Notes: generated by a model from the sequence alone, not told the origin. 64,000 nt of DNA from an uncultured Pelagibacteraceae bacterium (GCA_902594825.1 CACJNO010000003.1:1-64000); one strand, 5' to 3'. Shown: positions 36,092 through 45,046, numbered from the stretch's first letter. Made by a program: numbers and translations.

Positions 36092-36649
36092 ATGAAATTT
36101 ATAAGATTCTTTTTAATAATATTTATATCTTTAGCCTCTTCAGTTAAAGCGGATTTCAATAAAAAATTAATTGAAAATCTTGAAGAAGGTGGAAAATTAA
36201 TATTTATCAGACATGCGTATGCACCTGGAAGTGGTGATCCAAATAATTTCAATTTAAACGATTGTTCTACTCAAAGAAATTTAAGTGAGGAGGGAAAAAA
36301 ACAAGCCAAAAATATTGGTGAATTTTTTAAAAACAATAACATAAAGTTTGATAAGGTTTTATCGAGTGAGTGGTGTAGATGTAAAGAAACAGCTAAAATT
36401 GCTTTTAAAAACTTTACCACAAATAATTTCTTAAATTCTTTTTACAGTTCTAGATTTGCAAAAAATAAAGACAAACAAATTAAAGCATTAAATGATTACG
36501 TAAAAAAATTTTACAAAAATAAAAATTTAATTTTAGTCACACATTATGTATTAATTTCTGAAGTTTTAGGTTATGCTCCATCATCAGGCGAAATAGTTGT
36601 TTCTGATAAAAATTTTAATATGATAGGAAGTATAGAAATAGATTATTAG
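36092..36649 (+). CDS. Histidine phosphatase superfamily protein, exported
   Basis: A 185-residue branch-2-like phosphatase. An N-terminal signal peptide ends near SSVKA, then the catalytic motif IFIRHAYAPGSGD with the nucleophile His. The second motif region is SSEWCRCKETA, and the C-terminal His is in LVTHYVLISEVLG. The substrate is unknown; a periplasmic phosphomonoesterase is a reasonable reading. It diverges from the UDG gene with a 2-nt gap. Confidence 0.87.
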   Translation: MKFIRFFLIIFISLASSVKADFNKKLIENLEEGGKLIFIRHAYAPGSGDPNNFNLNDCSTQRNLSEEGKKQAKNIGEFFKNNNIKFDKVLSSEWCRCKETAKIAFKNFTTNNFLNSFYSSRFAKNKDKQIKALNDYVKKFYKNKNLILVTHYVLISEVLGYAPSSGEIVVSDKNFNMIGSIEIDY

Positions 36650-36655
36650 AACATT

Positions 36656-36781
36656 ATGTCCTCAAAAAGAGCGATGAAACAAGCACAAAAACAAGCTTAT
36701 GCTAGACATAGGAGCAATATTACTAATAGTAGATTTGAAACTAAAAAGAAAAATTTGGTAAAGAATAAAAAAAGAAATTAA
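36656..36781 (+). CDS. Small highly basic protein, 41 residues
   Basis: A 41-residue reading frame (MSSKRAMKQAQKQAYARH...) in the gap after the phosphatase, 6 nt from its stop. It is about 40 percent Lys and Arg with few acidic residues, as in small ribosome- or nucleic-acid-binding proteins. Its stop overlaps the stop of the convergent gene by 3 nt. No family recognised; the short length keeps confidence moderate. Confidence 0.5.
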   Translation: MSSKRAMKQAQKQAYARHRSNITNSRFETKKKNLVKNKKRN

Positions 36782-37200
36782 CTTTCTTCGTCAAATTTTT
36801 GGATTTTTTTACATGTAGAGATTTTTGAAATACCCTCTTCATCATTTAAAACAGTTTTTATATAAATTTCCTGTCTCCCTTTCTCAAACAAAATTTGTGT
36901 ATAAAATTGAGGGTAACCATGTTTATGAGTCAAAATTTTTCCATTTTCCTCGTATATATTTCTAACATAAGTGTTTGATTTTTTGACACTTAAGTCTGTT
37001 AATTTATATTTTTGGTATGTTTTTTCTTTATAAACGTAGTTTCTTGTCATCAAAAGCTCATTTAGGTCAAGAATGTATTCATTCTTTAAATATTCATCTT
37101 GTTTGTCATCACAAGCACTCATGATAATTATTTCTGATTTTAAATTTTGAAAAGGTAAAATAATTAAAGAAAGAAAGATTAAGTATCTAATTTTTTTCAT
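36778..37200 (-). CDS. Exported protein of unknown function
   Basis: A 140-residue protein with a signal peptide (about 22 residues, ends at LKS-E) and a polar mature part with two cysteines, in SACDD and STCKKI, that could form a disulfide. ATG 37200 is preferred to the in-frame TTG at 37212. It overlaps the tiny two-helix membrane gene by 14 nt and so is the third gene of a run from the DUF1289 gene. No family recognised. Confidence 0.7.
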   Translation of the reverse strand: MKKIRYLIFLSLIILPFQNLKSEIIIMSACDDKQDEYLKNEYILDLNELLMTRNYVYKEKTYQKYKLTDLSVKKSNTYVRNIYEENGKILTHKHGYPQFYTQILFEKGRQEIYIKTVLNDEEGISKISTCKKIQKFDEES

Positions 37201-37360
37201 CTTTTTCAGCAAAAAATATTCCTATAAGAAGAAGTGCTGTCCAACCTAACCCCAAAAGACCTTTTAAAATACTTGTATCTGCGCTCCAGATTTTCAGAAC
37301 TAAAGCTCCAAATATAAGACCAATAATATAGATTATTATAACTATTGACGTTTTACTCAT
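37187..37360 (-). CDS. Small two-helix membrane protein, 57 residues
   Basis: Translating the minus strand from ATG 37360 gives 57 residues ending at TAG 37187: MSKTSIVIIIYIIGLIFGAL, then VLKIWSADTSILKGLLG and a second hydrophobic stretch, ending KDEKN. The two hydrophobic segments (about 5-22 and 33-50) predict a hairpin in the membrane. It overlaps the DUF1289 gene by 8 nt and the next gene by 14 nt, an operon pattern that supports a real gene. Confidence 0.75.
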   Translation of the reverse strand: MSKTSIVIIIYIIGLIFGALVLKIWSADTSILKGLLGLGWTALLLIGIFFAEKDEKN

Positions 37361-37604
37361 TTTTTAAATTTTTTTTAAATAAAGAAATACCATTTTCAAT
37401 TTTATATGTATAGGACTCTTCAAAACTTTCTAATTGCCAACCAGATAATCTTGTTTTGATTATTTTGATATTATCTTTTTTCCACTGATCAGTTGTATTC
37501 TCGAGTTTCCAAATTTTTTTTTCTTCATTATTTCTTCCACAACCATAGCAATACCCGGTGTTTGGATCAGTTTTACAAATGCTTATACACGGTGAAATAA
37601 TCAT
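37353..37604 (-). CDS. DUF1289 family protein (short Cys-rich)
   Basis: An 83-residue protein with the family's N-terminal cysteine set: SPCISICKTDPNTGYCYGCGR, with Cys6, Cys10, Cys19 and Cys22 as a likely metal or Fe-S site. The remaining part is charged. It leads the three-gene minus-strand run and reads away from tRNA-Leu(UAG). Confidence 0.85.
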   Translation of the reverse strand: MIISPCISICKTDPNTGYCYGCGRNNEEKKIWKLENTTDQWKKDNIKIIKTRLSGWQLESFEESYTYKIENGISLFKKNLKNE

Positions 37605-37650
37605 ATTTAATATTATATGGGAAATTTATAATATTTTGCAACAAATGTCG

Positions 37651-37679
37651 TTGGACAAATAATTTCAATAATATATAAA
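37651..37679 (+). promoter_or_regulatory. Sigma-70 promoter of tRNA-Leu(UAG)-tig
   Basis: TTGGAC (37651-37656), a 17-nt spacer and TATAAA (37674-37679). The tRNA starts 15 nt after the -10 hexamer. It is the closest match to the sigma-70 consensus noted in the window. Confidence 0.65.
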
Positions 37680-37693
37680 ACCTCTACATTTGT

Positions 37694-37778
37694 GGGGCGA
37701 TGGCGGAATTGGTAGACGCGTCGGTCTTAGGAACCGATAGAGCAATCTGTGAAGGTTCGAGTCCTTTTCGCCCTACCA
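37694..37778 (+). tRNA. tRNA-Leu (anticodon TAG)
   Basis: 85 nt with encoded CCA. Acceptor GGGGCGA with TCGCCCT (G-U closing pair), anticodon arm TCGGT-CTTAGGA-ACCGA with anticodon TAG, a long variable arm, and T arm AAGGTTCGAGTCCTT. The tig start codon follows 9 nt after the CCA. Confidence 0.96.
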
Positions 37779-37787
37779 TAAACAATT

Positions 37788-39212
37788 ATGAAAGTTACAG
37801 TAGAAAATAAAAAAGGGTTAAATAAAGATCTAAAAGTATTTGTTGATAAAAAAACAATGAATACTTACATGGATGAAAAATATGAGGAGATAAAAAGTTC
37901 CGTTAATCTAAAAGGTTTTAGACCTGGTAAAGTTCCTAGAGAAATTTTGAAAAGACAATTTGGTAAAGCAGTTTTTAATGAGGTATTAGATAAAGTATTA
38001 AAAGATACAAGCACCAAAGCTTTAGAGGAAAATAAAATTAAACCAGCAGGACAACCAAAGTTAGATCTAAAGATATATGGTGAGGATAAAGATTTAGAAT
38101 ATATAATTTCTGTAACGGAACTTCCAAAAGTTGAGGTAAAATCTATAGAGAATATCAAATTTGATAACTACTCAGTAAAAATAGATGAAAAAGAAACTGA
38201 TAAAAGAATAAATGAAATTGCAAAAAATCAGCCAAATTTTAAAGAGTCAAAACTTGATAGTAAAGCTAAAGAGGGTGATTTAGTTATATTTGATTATAAT
38301 GCAACAGTTGATGAAAAAACTTTTAAAGGAGGGGAAGGAAAAAACACCCAACTTACTCTAGGAAAAGATTTGTTTTTGAAAGGCTTTGATAATCAATTGA
38401 TTGGGGTAAAAAAAAATGATGAAAAAATAGTTGAAGCAACACTACCAGAAAATTTTCCTGAAAAAAATTTAGTAGGTAAAAAAGCAAAATTTAATTGTAA
38501 AATTATTACAATCAAAAATCCAGAATCAACAAAAGTTAATGATGAATTTGCAAAAAATTTAGGAGCTAAAGATTTAAAAGACCTTAAATCAATCGTTACT
38601 AAGCAAATTAATGACGAATATAAAAATTCGTTAGATCGTTTATCAAAAAATCAAATTTTAAAAGAAATTGAAAAATTTAAAGTAAATGAAATACCCAAGA
38701 ATTTAATAGATGAGGAAATTAAGATTCTTTCACAAGGAATGTCTGACGAAGATGCAAAAAAAAGTAGAAACAATTTTGAAGAAGTTGCAAAAAAAAGAAT
38801 TAAAGTTGGTTTAATTTTAAATGAATTTGGTGAACAAAACAAAATTAAAGTTTCTGAACAAGAGTTGCAAGCTGAAGTACAAAAACAATTAAAAATGATG
38901 CCTGGTCAAGAAAAAATGGTTATGGACTTCTATCAAAAAAACCCATCAGCTCTTGCGAGTTTGAGAGGTACTGTTTATGAGGATAAAATAATTAATCTGA
39001 TAAAAGAAAAGGCTCAATCAAACAATAAAGAAATCTCAAAAGAAGAAGCCGAAAAAATCTTAAAACAATCACAAAATCAAGAACAAAGTTTTGATGAAAA
39101 AATTGAAACAAAAAAAGCTAAAACTAAAAAGGTTATAGCAAAAAAAAGTGCTCCAAAATCAACTAAAGCTAAAGTATCTAGAAAAAAAACAAAAAAAGTT
39201 AGCAAAAAGTAA
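37788..39212 (+). CDS. tig: Trigger factor (ribosome-associated chaperone/prolyl isomerase)
   Basis: A 474-residue trigger factor: N-terminal ribosome-docking domain with the signature GFRPGKVP at residues 43-50, an FKBP-like PPIase domain starting near [14 protein letters not shown], and the long helical C-terminal arm domain. An added tail of about 40 residues is Lys-rich ([22 protein letters not shown]). It is the first gene of tig-clpP-clpX-lon and directly follows tRNA-Leu(UAG). Confidence 0.95.
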   Translation: MKVTVENKKGLNKDLKVFVDKKTMNTYMDEKYEEIKSSVNLKGFRPGKVPREILKRQFGKAVFNEVLDKVLKDTSTKALEENKIKPAGQPKLDLKIYGEDKDLEYIISVTELPKVEVKSIENIKFDNYSVKIDEKETDKRINEIAKNQPNFKESKLDSKAKEGDLVIFDYNATVDEKTFKGGEGKNTQLTLGKDLFLKGFDNQLIGVKKNDEKIVEATLPENFPEKNLVGKKAKFNCKIITIKNPESTKVNDEFAKNLGAKDLKDLKSIVTKQINDEYKNSLDRLSKNQILKEIEKFKVNEIPKNLIDEEIKILSQGMSDEDAKKSRNNFEEVAKKRIKVGLILNEFGEQNKIKVSEQELQAEVQKQLKMMPGQEKMVMDFYQKNPSALASLRGTVYEDKIINLIKEKAQSNNKEISKEEAEKILKQSQNQEQSFDEKIETKKAKTKKVIAKKSAPKSTKAKVSRKKTKKVSKK

Positions 39213-39244
39213 TCTCAAGTTGTATAAGTAAAACGAATCAATTT

Positions 39245-39856
39245 ATGAGTAAAAATATTTCAGAATATTTGAGTAATTTAGTGCCTATGGTTGTTGAACA
39301 ATCAAATAGAGGTGAACGAGCCTATGATATTTACTCAAGATTGTTAAAAGAGAGAATTATTTTTTTAACAGGGCAAATTAATGACAATGTTGCGTCCCTT
39401 GTAACTGCACAACTTTTATTTTTAGAGGCTGAAGATCCAAAAAAAGAAATTTTTTTATATATTAATAGTCCTGGAGGTTTGGTAACTGCTGGATTAGGAA
39501 TTTACGATACTATGCAATATATAAAACCTGATATTTCTACTTTATGTATTGGTCAAGCAGCCTCTATGGGATCTTTTTTACTTGCTGCAGGAACTAAAGG
39601 AAAAAGATACTCATTACCTAATTCAAGAGTTATGGTTCATCAACCTTCCGCTGGTTTTCAAGGACAAGCCACTGACATTGAAATTCACGCTAACGAAGTT
39701 TTGTCGCTCAAAAAAAGGTTGAATGAAATTTATTCTAAACATACTGGTAAATCTGTTGATGAAATTAAATCTGCTTTAGAGAGAGATAATTTTATGACAG
39801 CTGAAGCAGCAAAATCTTTCGGATTAATTGACCAAGTAGTAGAGAAAAGATCTTAA
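39245..39856 (+). CDS. clpP: ATP-dependent Clp protease proteolytic subunit
   Basis: A 203-residue ClpP: catalytic Ser in [14 protein letters not shown], His in [11 protein letters not shown], and the N-terminal [21 protein letters not shown] pattern. It forms the proteolytic barrel driven by ClpX. clpX follows 89 nt later. Confidence 0.97.
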   Translation: MSKNISEYLSNLVPMVVEQSNRGERAYDIYSRLLKERIIFLTGQINDNVASLVTAQLLFLEAEDPKKEIFLYINSPGGLVTAGLGIYDTMQYIKPDISTLCIGQAASMGSFLLAAGTKGKRYSLPNSRVMVHQPSAGFQGQATDIEIHANEVLSLKKRLNEIYSKHTGKSVDEIKSALERDNFMTAEAAKSFGLIDQVVEKRS

Positions 39857-39945
39857 AACACTATATGTTGAAGATTTGTAATTTCAAACTTGATTACAAT
39901 GAGTCAATTATAATAAAGTTATCTTATTGATTCGTTATACAAATT

Positions 39946-41214
39946 ATGAGCACTAATAATAAAAATATACTCTACTGTTCTTTTTGTGGAAAAAGCCAAC
40001 ATGAAGTTAGAAAATTAATAGCTGGTCCAACTGTTTTTATATGCGATGAGTGTGTTGAATTGTGCATGGATATTATTAAAGAAGAAAGTAAAGATACATT
40101 TGTAAAACATCAAGATGGATTACCTTCTCCAAAAGAAATTTGTTCAGTTTTAGATGATTATGTTATTGGTCAAAATCATGCAAAAAAAGTTTTATCTGTA
40201 GCAGTTCACAATCATTATAAAAGATTAAATTATGAAAATAAAACAAGTAAAAATGTTGAACTAGCTAAGTCTAATATTCTTTTAGTTGGTCCAACAGGAT
40301 GTGGAAAAACCTTATTAGCTCAAACATTAGCGAGAATTTTAGACGTACCGTTTACAATGGCTGATGCAACAACACTTACCGAGGCAGGATATGTAGGGGA
40401 AGATGTAGAAAATATTATTTTAAAATTATTACAGGCTGCTGATTATAATGTTGAAAAGGCACAAAGAGGAATTGTTTACATTGATGAAGTAGATAAGATT
40501 AGTAGAAAATCTGAAAACCCATCTATAACAAGAGATGTATCGGGTGAGGGAGTGCAACAAGCCCTTTTAAAAATTATGGAAGGGACAGTAGCTAGTGTTC
40601 CGCCTCAAGGTGGTAGAAAACATCCTCAACAAGAATTTTTACAAGTTGATACAACAAATATTTTATTCATTTGTGGTGGCGCCTTTGCAGGTTTAGATAA
40701 AATTATATCACAAAGAGATAAAGGTAGTTCCATAGGTTTTGGAGCTGATGTAAAAAATACTTTAGATAAAAAGACAGGTGAATGGATGAAAGGATTAGAG
40801 CCTGAGGATTTATTAAAATATGGATTAATTCCAGAATTTATAGGAAGGCTACCAATGATTGCAACACTAGACGATCTTGATGAAAAATCATTAATCAAAA
40901 TACTTCAAGAGCCAAAAAACTCTTTAACAAAACAATATCAAGAACTATTCAAGCTTGATGGTTCAAAACTTACTTTTAAAGATAATGCTTTAAAAGAAAT
41001 TGCGCTTAAGGCTATAAGAAAAAAGACTGGTGCAAGAGGTTTAAGGTCTATTTTGGAAAATATTTTGCTCAAAACAATGTACGATTTACCAAGTTTAGAA
41101 AATATTGAAGAGGTGATAGTTGATGCATCTGCGGCAAGAGGTCAGTCTCAACCAATAATAGTACATTCTAAAAATAATGATAAGTCAAAATCAAGCAAGA
41201 CTACTGCAGCATAA
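39946..41214 (+). CDS. clpX: ClpX ATPase, substrate-specificity subunit of Clp protease
   Basis: A 422-residue AAA+ unfoldase. The N-terminal zinc finger has Cys11, Cys14, Cys33 and Cys36 (CSFC and CDEC). The Walker A is GPTGCGKT, the Walker B is [10 protein letters not shown], and the [14 protein letters not shown] sensor region is near the C terminus. It delivers substrates to ClpP. A Ser/Lys-rich tail ends the protein. Confidence 0.97.
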   Translation: MSTNNKNILYCSFCGKSQHEVRKLIAGPTVFICDECVELCMDIIKEESKDTFVKHQDGLPSPKEICSVLDDYVIGQNHAKKVLSVAVHNHYKRLNYENKTSKNVELAKSNILLVGPTGCGKTLLAQTLARILDVPFTMADATTLTEAGYVGEDVENIILKLLQAADYNVEKAQRGIVYIDEVDKISRKSENPSITRDVSGEGVQQALLKIMEGTVASVPPQGGRKHPQQEFLQVDTTNILFICGGAFAGLDKIISQRDKGSSIGFGADVKNTLDKKTGEWMKGLEPEDLLKYGLIPEFIGRLPMIATLDDLDEKSLIKILQEPKNSLTKQYQELFKLDGSKLTFKDNALKEIALKAIRKKTGARGLRSILENILLKTMYDLPSLENIEEVIVDASAARGQSQPIIVHSKNNDKSKSSKTTAA

Positions 41215-41274
41215 TAAAGAAAAATAAGCTTCTTAATAATTGATAAAAAACTATTGCAATCTAAATTATAATAT

Positions 41275-41291
41275 CCATATTTAGGATATGG
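41275..41291. promoter_or_regulatory. Inverted repeat spanning the lon start codon
   Basis: CCATAT and ATATGG are separated by 5 nt. The right arm contains the lon ATG (41288). A TATAAT hexamer lies just upstream at 41267-41272, so the repeat would sit at the transcription start. It could be an operator; with so short a leader an RNA hairpin is less likely. Confidence 0.35.
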
Positions 41292-43666
41292 ATGTAAAAA
41301 TATCATTACCTTTATTGCCTTTAAGAGACATAGTAGTTTTTCCAAATATGGTTATTCCTCTTTTTGTAGGAAGAGATAAATCTATTTCTGCTTTAAACGA
41401 AGTAATGAAAAAAGAAAAAAAAATTATTTTAATAACTCAAAAAAATTCTGAAATAGATGATCCAAAAAAGACTGATGTATTTATGTATGGTTGTGAGGGA
41501 AATATTCTTCAATTACTTAAATTACCCGATGGTACAGTTAAAGTTTTAGTTGAGGGAGTAAAAAGAGTAAAAATTTTGGATTTTAAAGATAATGAAAAAT
41601 TTATAACTTGTGATTATACTCATTACAATGATGTTATAGATAAAAATGAGGATTTATATCCATTAGCTGCCACAGCAGTAAGAAGATTGGAAAAATTAAC
41701 ATCGATTAATAAGAAAATTTCATCAGAAACAATCAACTCTATAAAACAATTAAAAGATCCTTCTCAAATTGCTGATAATATTGCATCACATATCACAGCA
41801 ACTATCTCTGAGAAACAACAAATTTTTGAAACTATAGATGTTAAGAAAAGATTAAATATGATTGTTAAAATCATGGAAAATGAGACGAGCATTATAGGTG
41901 TTGAAAAAAGAATTAGAGGAAGAGTTAAAAACCAAATGGAAAAGACTCAAAGAGAATATTATTTAAATGAGCAATTAAAAGCTATCCAAAAAGAATTGGG
42001 AGAAATTGAAGAAGGTAAAGACGAGAGTTCAAGTTTAAATAAAGCAATAATAAAAGCAAAAATGCCAAAAGAAGTTGAGAAAAAATGTTTGCAAGAACTT
42101 AAGAAATTAAAAAATATGAGTCCAATGTCAGCTGAGGCAACAGTTGTCAGAAATTATTTAGATTGGATGATTGAGTTACCCTGGCATAAAAAAAGTCAGG
42201 TAGATATAGATTTAAGTAAAGCATTAAATGTTCTTGATAAAGATCATTTTGGTCTAGAAAAAATTAAAGAGAGAATAATTGAATTTTTAGCCGTTCAAAA
42301 ACGGATGGAAAAAATAAAAGGCCCAATTTTGTGTTTAGTTGGACCACCAGGAGTTGGAAAAACTTCTTTAGGAAAATCAATTGCTAAAGCAACAAACAGA
42401 GAATTCGTAAGAATGTCAGTTGGTGGTATGAGAGATGAAGCTGAAATAAGAGGTCATAGAAGGACTTATATTGGTTCTTTACCAGGTAAAATAATTCAAA
42501 TGATGAAAAAAGCTGGTACTAAAAACCCTTTAATATTATTAGATGAAATTGATAAAATAGGTAATGACTATAGAGGTGATCCATCATCAGCATTATTAGA
42601 AGCTTTAGATCCAGAACAAAACACAACTTTTAATGATCACTATTTAGAAGTTGATTATGATTTGTCAGATGTGATGTTTGTAACAACAGCTAATACATTA
42701 AATATACTTCCACCGTTATTAGATAGAATGGAAGTTATAAGATTAGCAGGATATACAGAAGATGAAAAAATTAATATTGCAAATAAATTTTTACTTCCAA
42801 AACAAATCAAAGATAATGGTGTAAAAGATAACGAGATGAAATTAGATGATGATATTATTAAAGAAGTTATAAGAAGCTATACAAAAGAATCAGGAGTTAG
42901 AAATTTAGAAAGAGAAATTTCTAAAATTGCTAGAAAGGTAGTAAAAAAAGTTGTTTCTGGTGAGAAAAAAGAAGTTTCAGTAAATCAAAAAAATTTGTCT
43001 GACTTTTTAGGTGTTCCAAAATATAAATTTGGAGAATTAGAGACAGAAAATAGGGTTGGTATAGTCACGGGGTTGGCTTGGACGGAATATGGAGGAGAAA
43101 TTTTGAAAATAGAAACAGTTACTATGCCAGGTAAAGGAAAAATGCAAATAACTGGTAAATTAGGCGACGTGATGCAGGAGTCTGTAAAAGCTGCTAAATC
43201 ATTTGTAAGATCTAAATGTTTAGAATACGGAATAATACCGCCATTATTTGAGAAAAAAGATTTTCATATTCATGTTCCAGAGGGAGCAACACCAAAAGAT
43301 GGACCTTCAGCAGGAATTGGTATGGTTACTTCAATAGTTTCTTCAATAACAAATATTCCTGCAAGAAGAGATATAGCTATGACTGGAGAAGTTACTATTA
43401 CGGGTCAAGTACTTCCTATTGGTGGACTAAAAGAAAAATTACTTGCAGCTCATAGAGCAGGAATTAAAGAAGTTTTAATTCCAAAAGAAAATGAAAAAGA
43501 TTTAGTTGATATGCCAAAAAAAATTATAGATGAAATTAAAATTACACCTGTGGAATATGCTGATGAAGTTTTAAAAATAGCATTAACAAAAGAACTTAAA
43601 AAAACAGAGTGGGTTGAGGTTGATATCTCTAAGAAAGATGACAAATCTCAAGCAAGTATTCAATAA
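41288..43666 (+). CDS. lon: Lon protease
   Basis: A 792-residue ATP-dependent serine protease: N-terminal substrate domain, AAA+ module with Walker A GPPGVGKT near residue 352, and the C-terminal protease domain with the catalytic Ser in PKDGPSAGIG (about residue 673) and Lys in GGLKEKLL (about residue 716). It degrades misfolded and regulatory proteins. A 12-nt gap separates it from the small membrane gene after it. Confidence 0.97.
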   Translation: MDVKISLPLLPLRDIVVFPNMVIPLFVGRDKSISALNEVMKKEKKIILITQKNSEIDDPKKTDVFMYGCEGNILQLLKLPDGTVKVLVEGVKRVKILDFKDNEKFITCDYTHYNDVIDKNEDLYPLAATAVRRLEKLTSINKKISSETINSIKQLKDPSQIADNIASHITATISEKQQIFETIDVKKRLNMIVKIMENETSIIGVEKRIRGRVKNQMEKTQREYYLNEQLKAIQKELGEIEEGKDESSSLNKAIIKAKMPKEVEKKCLQELKKLKNMSPMSAEATVVRNYLDWMIELPWHKKSQVDIDLSKALNVLDKDHFGLEKIKERIIEFLAVQKRMEKIKGPILCLVGPPGVGKTSLGKSIAKATNREFVRMSVGGMRDEAEIRGHRRTYIGSLPGKIIQMMKKAGTKNPLILLDEIDKIGNDYRGDPSSALLEALDPEQNTTFNDHYLEVDYDLSDVMFVTTANTLNILPPLLDRMEVIRLAGYTEDEKINIANKFLLPKQIKDNGVKDNEMKLDDDIIKEVIRSYTKESGVRNLEREISKIARKVVKKVVSGEKKEVSVNQKNLSDFLGVPKYKFGELETENRVGIVTGLAWTEYGGEILKIETVTMPGKGKMQITGKLGDVMQESVKAAKSFVRSKCLEYGIIPPLFEKKDFHIHVPEGATPKDGPSAGIGMVTSIVSSITNIPARRDIAMTGEVTITGQVLPIGGLKEKLLAAHRAGIKEVLIPKENEKDLVDMPKKIIDEIKITPVEYADEVLKIALTKELKKTEWVEVDISKKDDKSQASIQ

Positions 43667-43678
43667 AAAATTTCGATT

Positions 43679-43798
43679 ATGGAACTTTTAGTATTTTTAC
43701 TTGTTGTAGTTTTTTTAATTTTTTATTTATTTAGGCCAACATCAAAAAGAGAAGAAGATAATTTTAACTCCAAAAATAATTGGAGAGGTGGATTTTAA
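43679..43798 (+). CDS. Small single-helix membrane protein, 39 residues
   Basis: From ATG 43679 to TAA 43798 the translation is MELLVFLLVVVFLIFYLF, then RPTSKREEDN and FNSKNNWRGGF. It has one hydrophobic helix of about 17 residues, then a polar tail. The orientation rule suggests the tail is cytoplasmic (Arg after the helix). It is 12 nt from lon, so it may be its co-transcribed partner. No family recognised. Confidence 0.6.
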   Translation: MELLVFLLVVVFLIFYLFRPTSKREEDNFNSKNNWRGGF

Positions 43799-43833
43799 AA
43801 AAATTTTCTACTATTTATAACAACTAATAAATC

Positions 43834-43861
43834 TTGACGTTATTAGACTAAAAGATATAAC
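43834..43861 (+). promoter_or_regulatory. Sigma-70 promoter of tRNA-Val-tRNA-Asp
   Basis: TTGACG (43834-43839), a 16-nt spacer and TATAAC (43856-43861). tRNA-Val starts 15 nt after the -10 hexamer. Confidence 0.6.
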
Positions 43862-43876
43862 CACTATTTTGGTTAT

Positions 43877-43952
43877 GGGCGGTTAGCTCAGTTGGTAGAG
43901 CATCTCGTTTACACCGAGGGGGTCAAAGGTTCGAGTCCTTTACTGCCCACCA
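43877..43952 (+). tRNA. tRNA-Val (anticodon TAC)
   Basis: 76 nt including CCA. Acceptor GGGCGGT with ACTGCCC, D arm AGCTCAGTTGGTAGAGC, anticodon loop TTTACAC with TAC, T arm AAAGGTTCGAGTCCTTT. A 14-nt gap separates it from tRNA-Asp. Confidence 0.97.
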
Positions 43953-43966
43953 AAGAATCAAAAAGT

Positions 43967-44043
43967 GGGGGTGTAGCTCAGTTGGTTAGAGCGATCGCCT
44001 GTCACGCGATAGGTCGAGGGTTCGAGTCCCTTCACTCCCGCCA
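43967..44043 (+). tRNA. tRNA-Asp (anticodon GTC)
   Basis: 77 nt including CCA. Acceptor GGGGGTG with CACTCCC, discriminator G, anticodon loop CTGTCAC with GTC, T arm GAGGGTTCGAGTCCCTT. Transcribed with tRNA-Val and followed by the nuo leader region. Confidence 0.97.
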
Positions 44044-44059
44044 CTTTTTTAATTTAGGG

Positions 44060-44076
44060 TTGATAATTGTTATCAA
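44060..44076. promoter_or_regulatory. Fur-box-like palindrome upstream of nuoA
   Basis: TTGATAA-TTG-TTATCAA is a perfect 7-3-7 palindrome, 73 nt before the nuoA ATG. The inner 15 nt (44061-44075) match the Fur 7-1-7 core TGATAATnATTATCA at every specified position but one. It suggests control of the complex I operon by a Fur-family repressor. A hairpin-type role after the tRNA is less likely because the stem is purely A-T rich. Confidence 0.5.
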
Positions 44077-44149
44077 TTAAGCTGTATATTTTGAATAATG
44101 TGACCTAACACCACTTCATCTAACTTTAAAAAATGATATATATTCCTCC

Positions 44150-44518
44150 ATGACTGCGGAGTTTTTAAATGATTATTTATCTATTATTATATTCCTAATT
44201 ATTGCGTTAGGTTTAAGTTGTGCATTTATAGTTATAAATTTTATCTTATCACCTAAAAACCCAGATCCAGAAAAATTGTCTGCTTATGAATGTGGCTTTG
44301 AGCCTTTTCAAGATTCGAGAATGGAATTTGACGTAAGATTTTATTTAGTTGCAATTCTTTTTATTATTTTTGATTTAGAAATTGCTTTTTTATTCCCGTG
44401 GGCAATTTCTTTAGGAAGTATTGGATTACTTGGATTTATATCAATGATGATTTTTTTGTTCATACTTACAATAGGTTTTATTTATGAATGGAAAAAAGGT
44501 GCCTTGGATTGGGAATAA
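44150..44518 (+). CDS. nuoA: NADH-quinone oxidoreductase subunit A
   Basis: Membrane subunit of complex I, 122 residues, three transmembrane helices. It has the conserved YECGFEPF loop and the [20 protein letters not shown] segment. First gene of a continuous 14-gene nuoA-N operon. Confidence 0.97.
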   Translation: MTAEFLNDYLSIIIFLIIALGLSCAFIVINFILSPKNPDPEKLSAYECGFEPFQDSRMEFDVRFYLVAILFIIFDLEIAFLFPWAISLGSIGLLGFISMMIFLFILTIGFIYEWKKGALDWE

Positions 44519-44530
44519 ATAGAATTTTAA

Positions 44531-45046
44531 ATGAATAATAAGTTAGAACAAGTTCCTGAAGAATTTAAACAACTTGCTGAAGATTTTGGTAAGAATGGGT
44601 TTATCACTACTTCATTAGATAATCTAATTAATTGGTCAAGATCTGGTTCATTACATTGGATGACTTTTGGACTTGCATGCTGTGCAGTTGAAATGATGCA
44701 GACTGCGATGCCTAGATATGATCTTGAAAGATTTGGAGCTGCGCCAAGAGGATCACCAAGACAATCAGATGTAATGATTGTTGCTGGAACGTTAACAAAT
44801 AAAATGGCACCAGCACTAAGAAAAGTTTATGACCAAATGCCTGAACCAAGATACGTAATTTCTATGGGTAGTTGTGCAAATGGTGGTGGCTATTATCACT
44901 ATTCATACTCTGTTGTAAGAGGTTGTGATCGTATAGTTCCTGTAGATATTTATGTGCCTGGATGTCCTCCATCAGCTGAAGCATTACTTTACGGAATAAT
45001 GCAACTACAAAAAAAAATTAGAAATAAAGGATCATTAAATAGATAG
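44531..45046 (+). CDS. nuoB: NADH-quinone oxidoreductase subunit B
   Basis: Peripheral-arm subunit that holds the last Fe-S cluster (N2) next to the quinone site. 171 residues. The cluster cysteines are in [17 protein letters not shown] and [11 protein letters not shown]. Confidence 0.97.
   Translation: MNNKLEQVPEEFKQLAEDFGKNGFITTSLDNLINWSRSGSLHWMTFGLACCAVEMMQTAMPRYDLERFGAAPRGSPRQSDVMIVAGTLTNKMAPALRKVYDQMPEPRYVISMGSCANGGGYYHYSYSVVRGCDRIVPVDIYVPGCPPSAEALLYGIMQLQKKIRNKGSLNR

Noticed and set aside
39857-39945. Heat-shock promoter before clpX
   Set aside because: A TATAAT-like hexamer exists but no -35 at suitable spacing; not reported as a feature.
43892-44080. Open frame of 62 codons over tRNA-Val and tRNA-Asp
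   Set aside because: It reads through two complete tRNA genes; the apparent GVAQLVRA...GRGFESLHS-type peptide is the well-known product of translating tRNA sequence.
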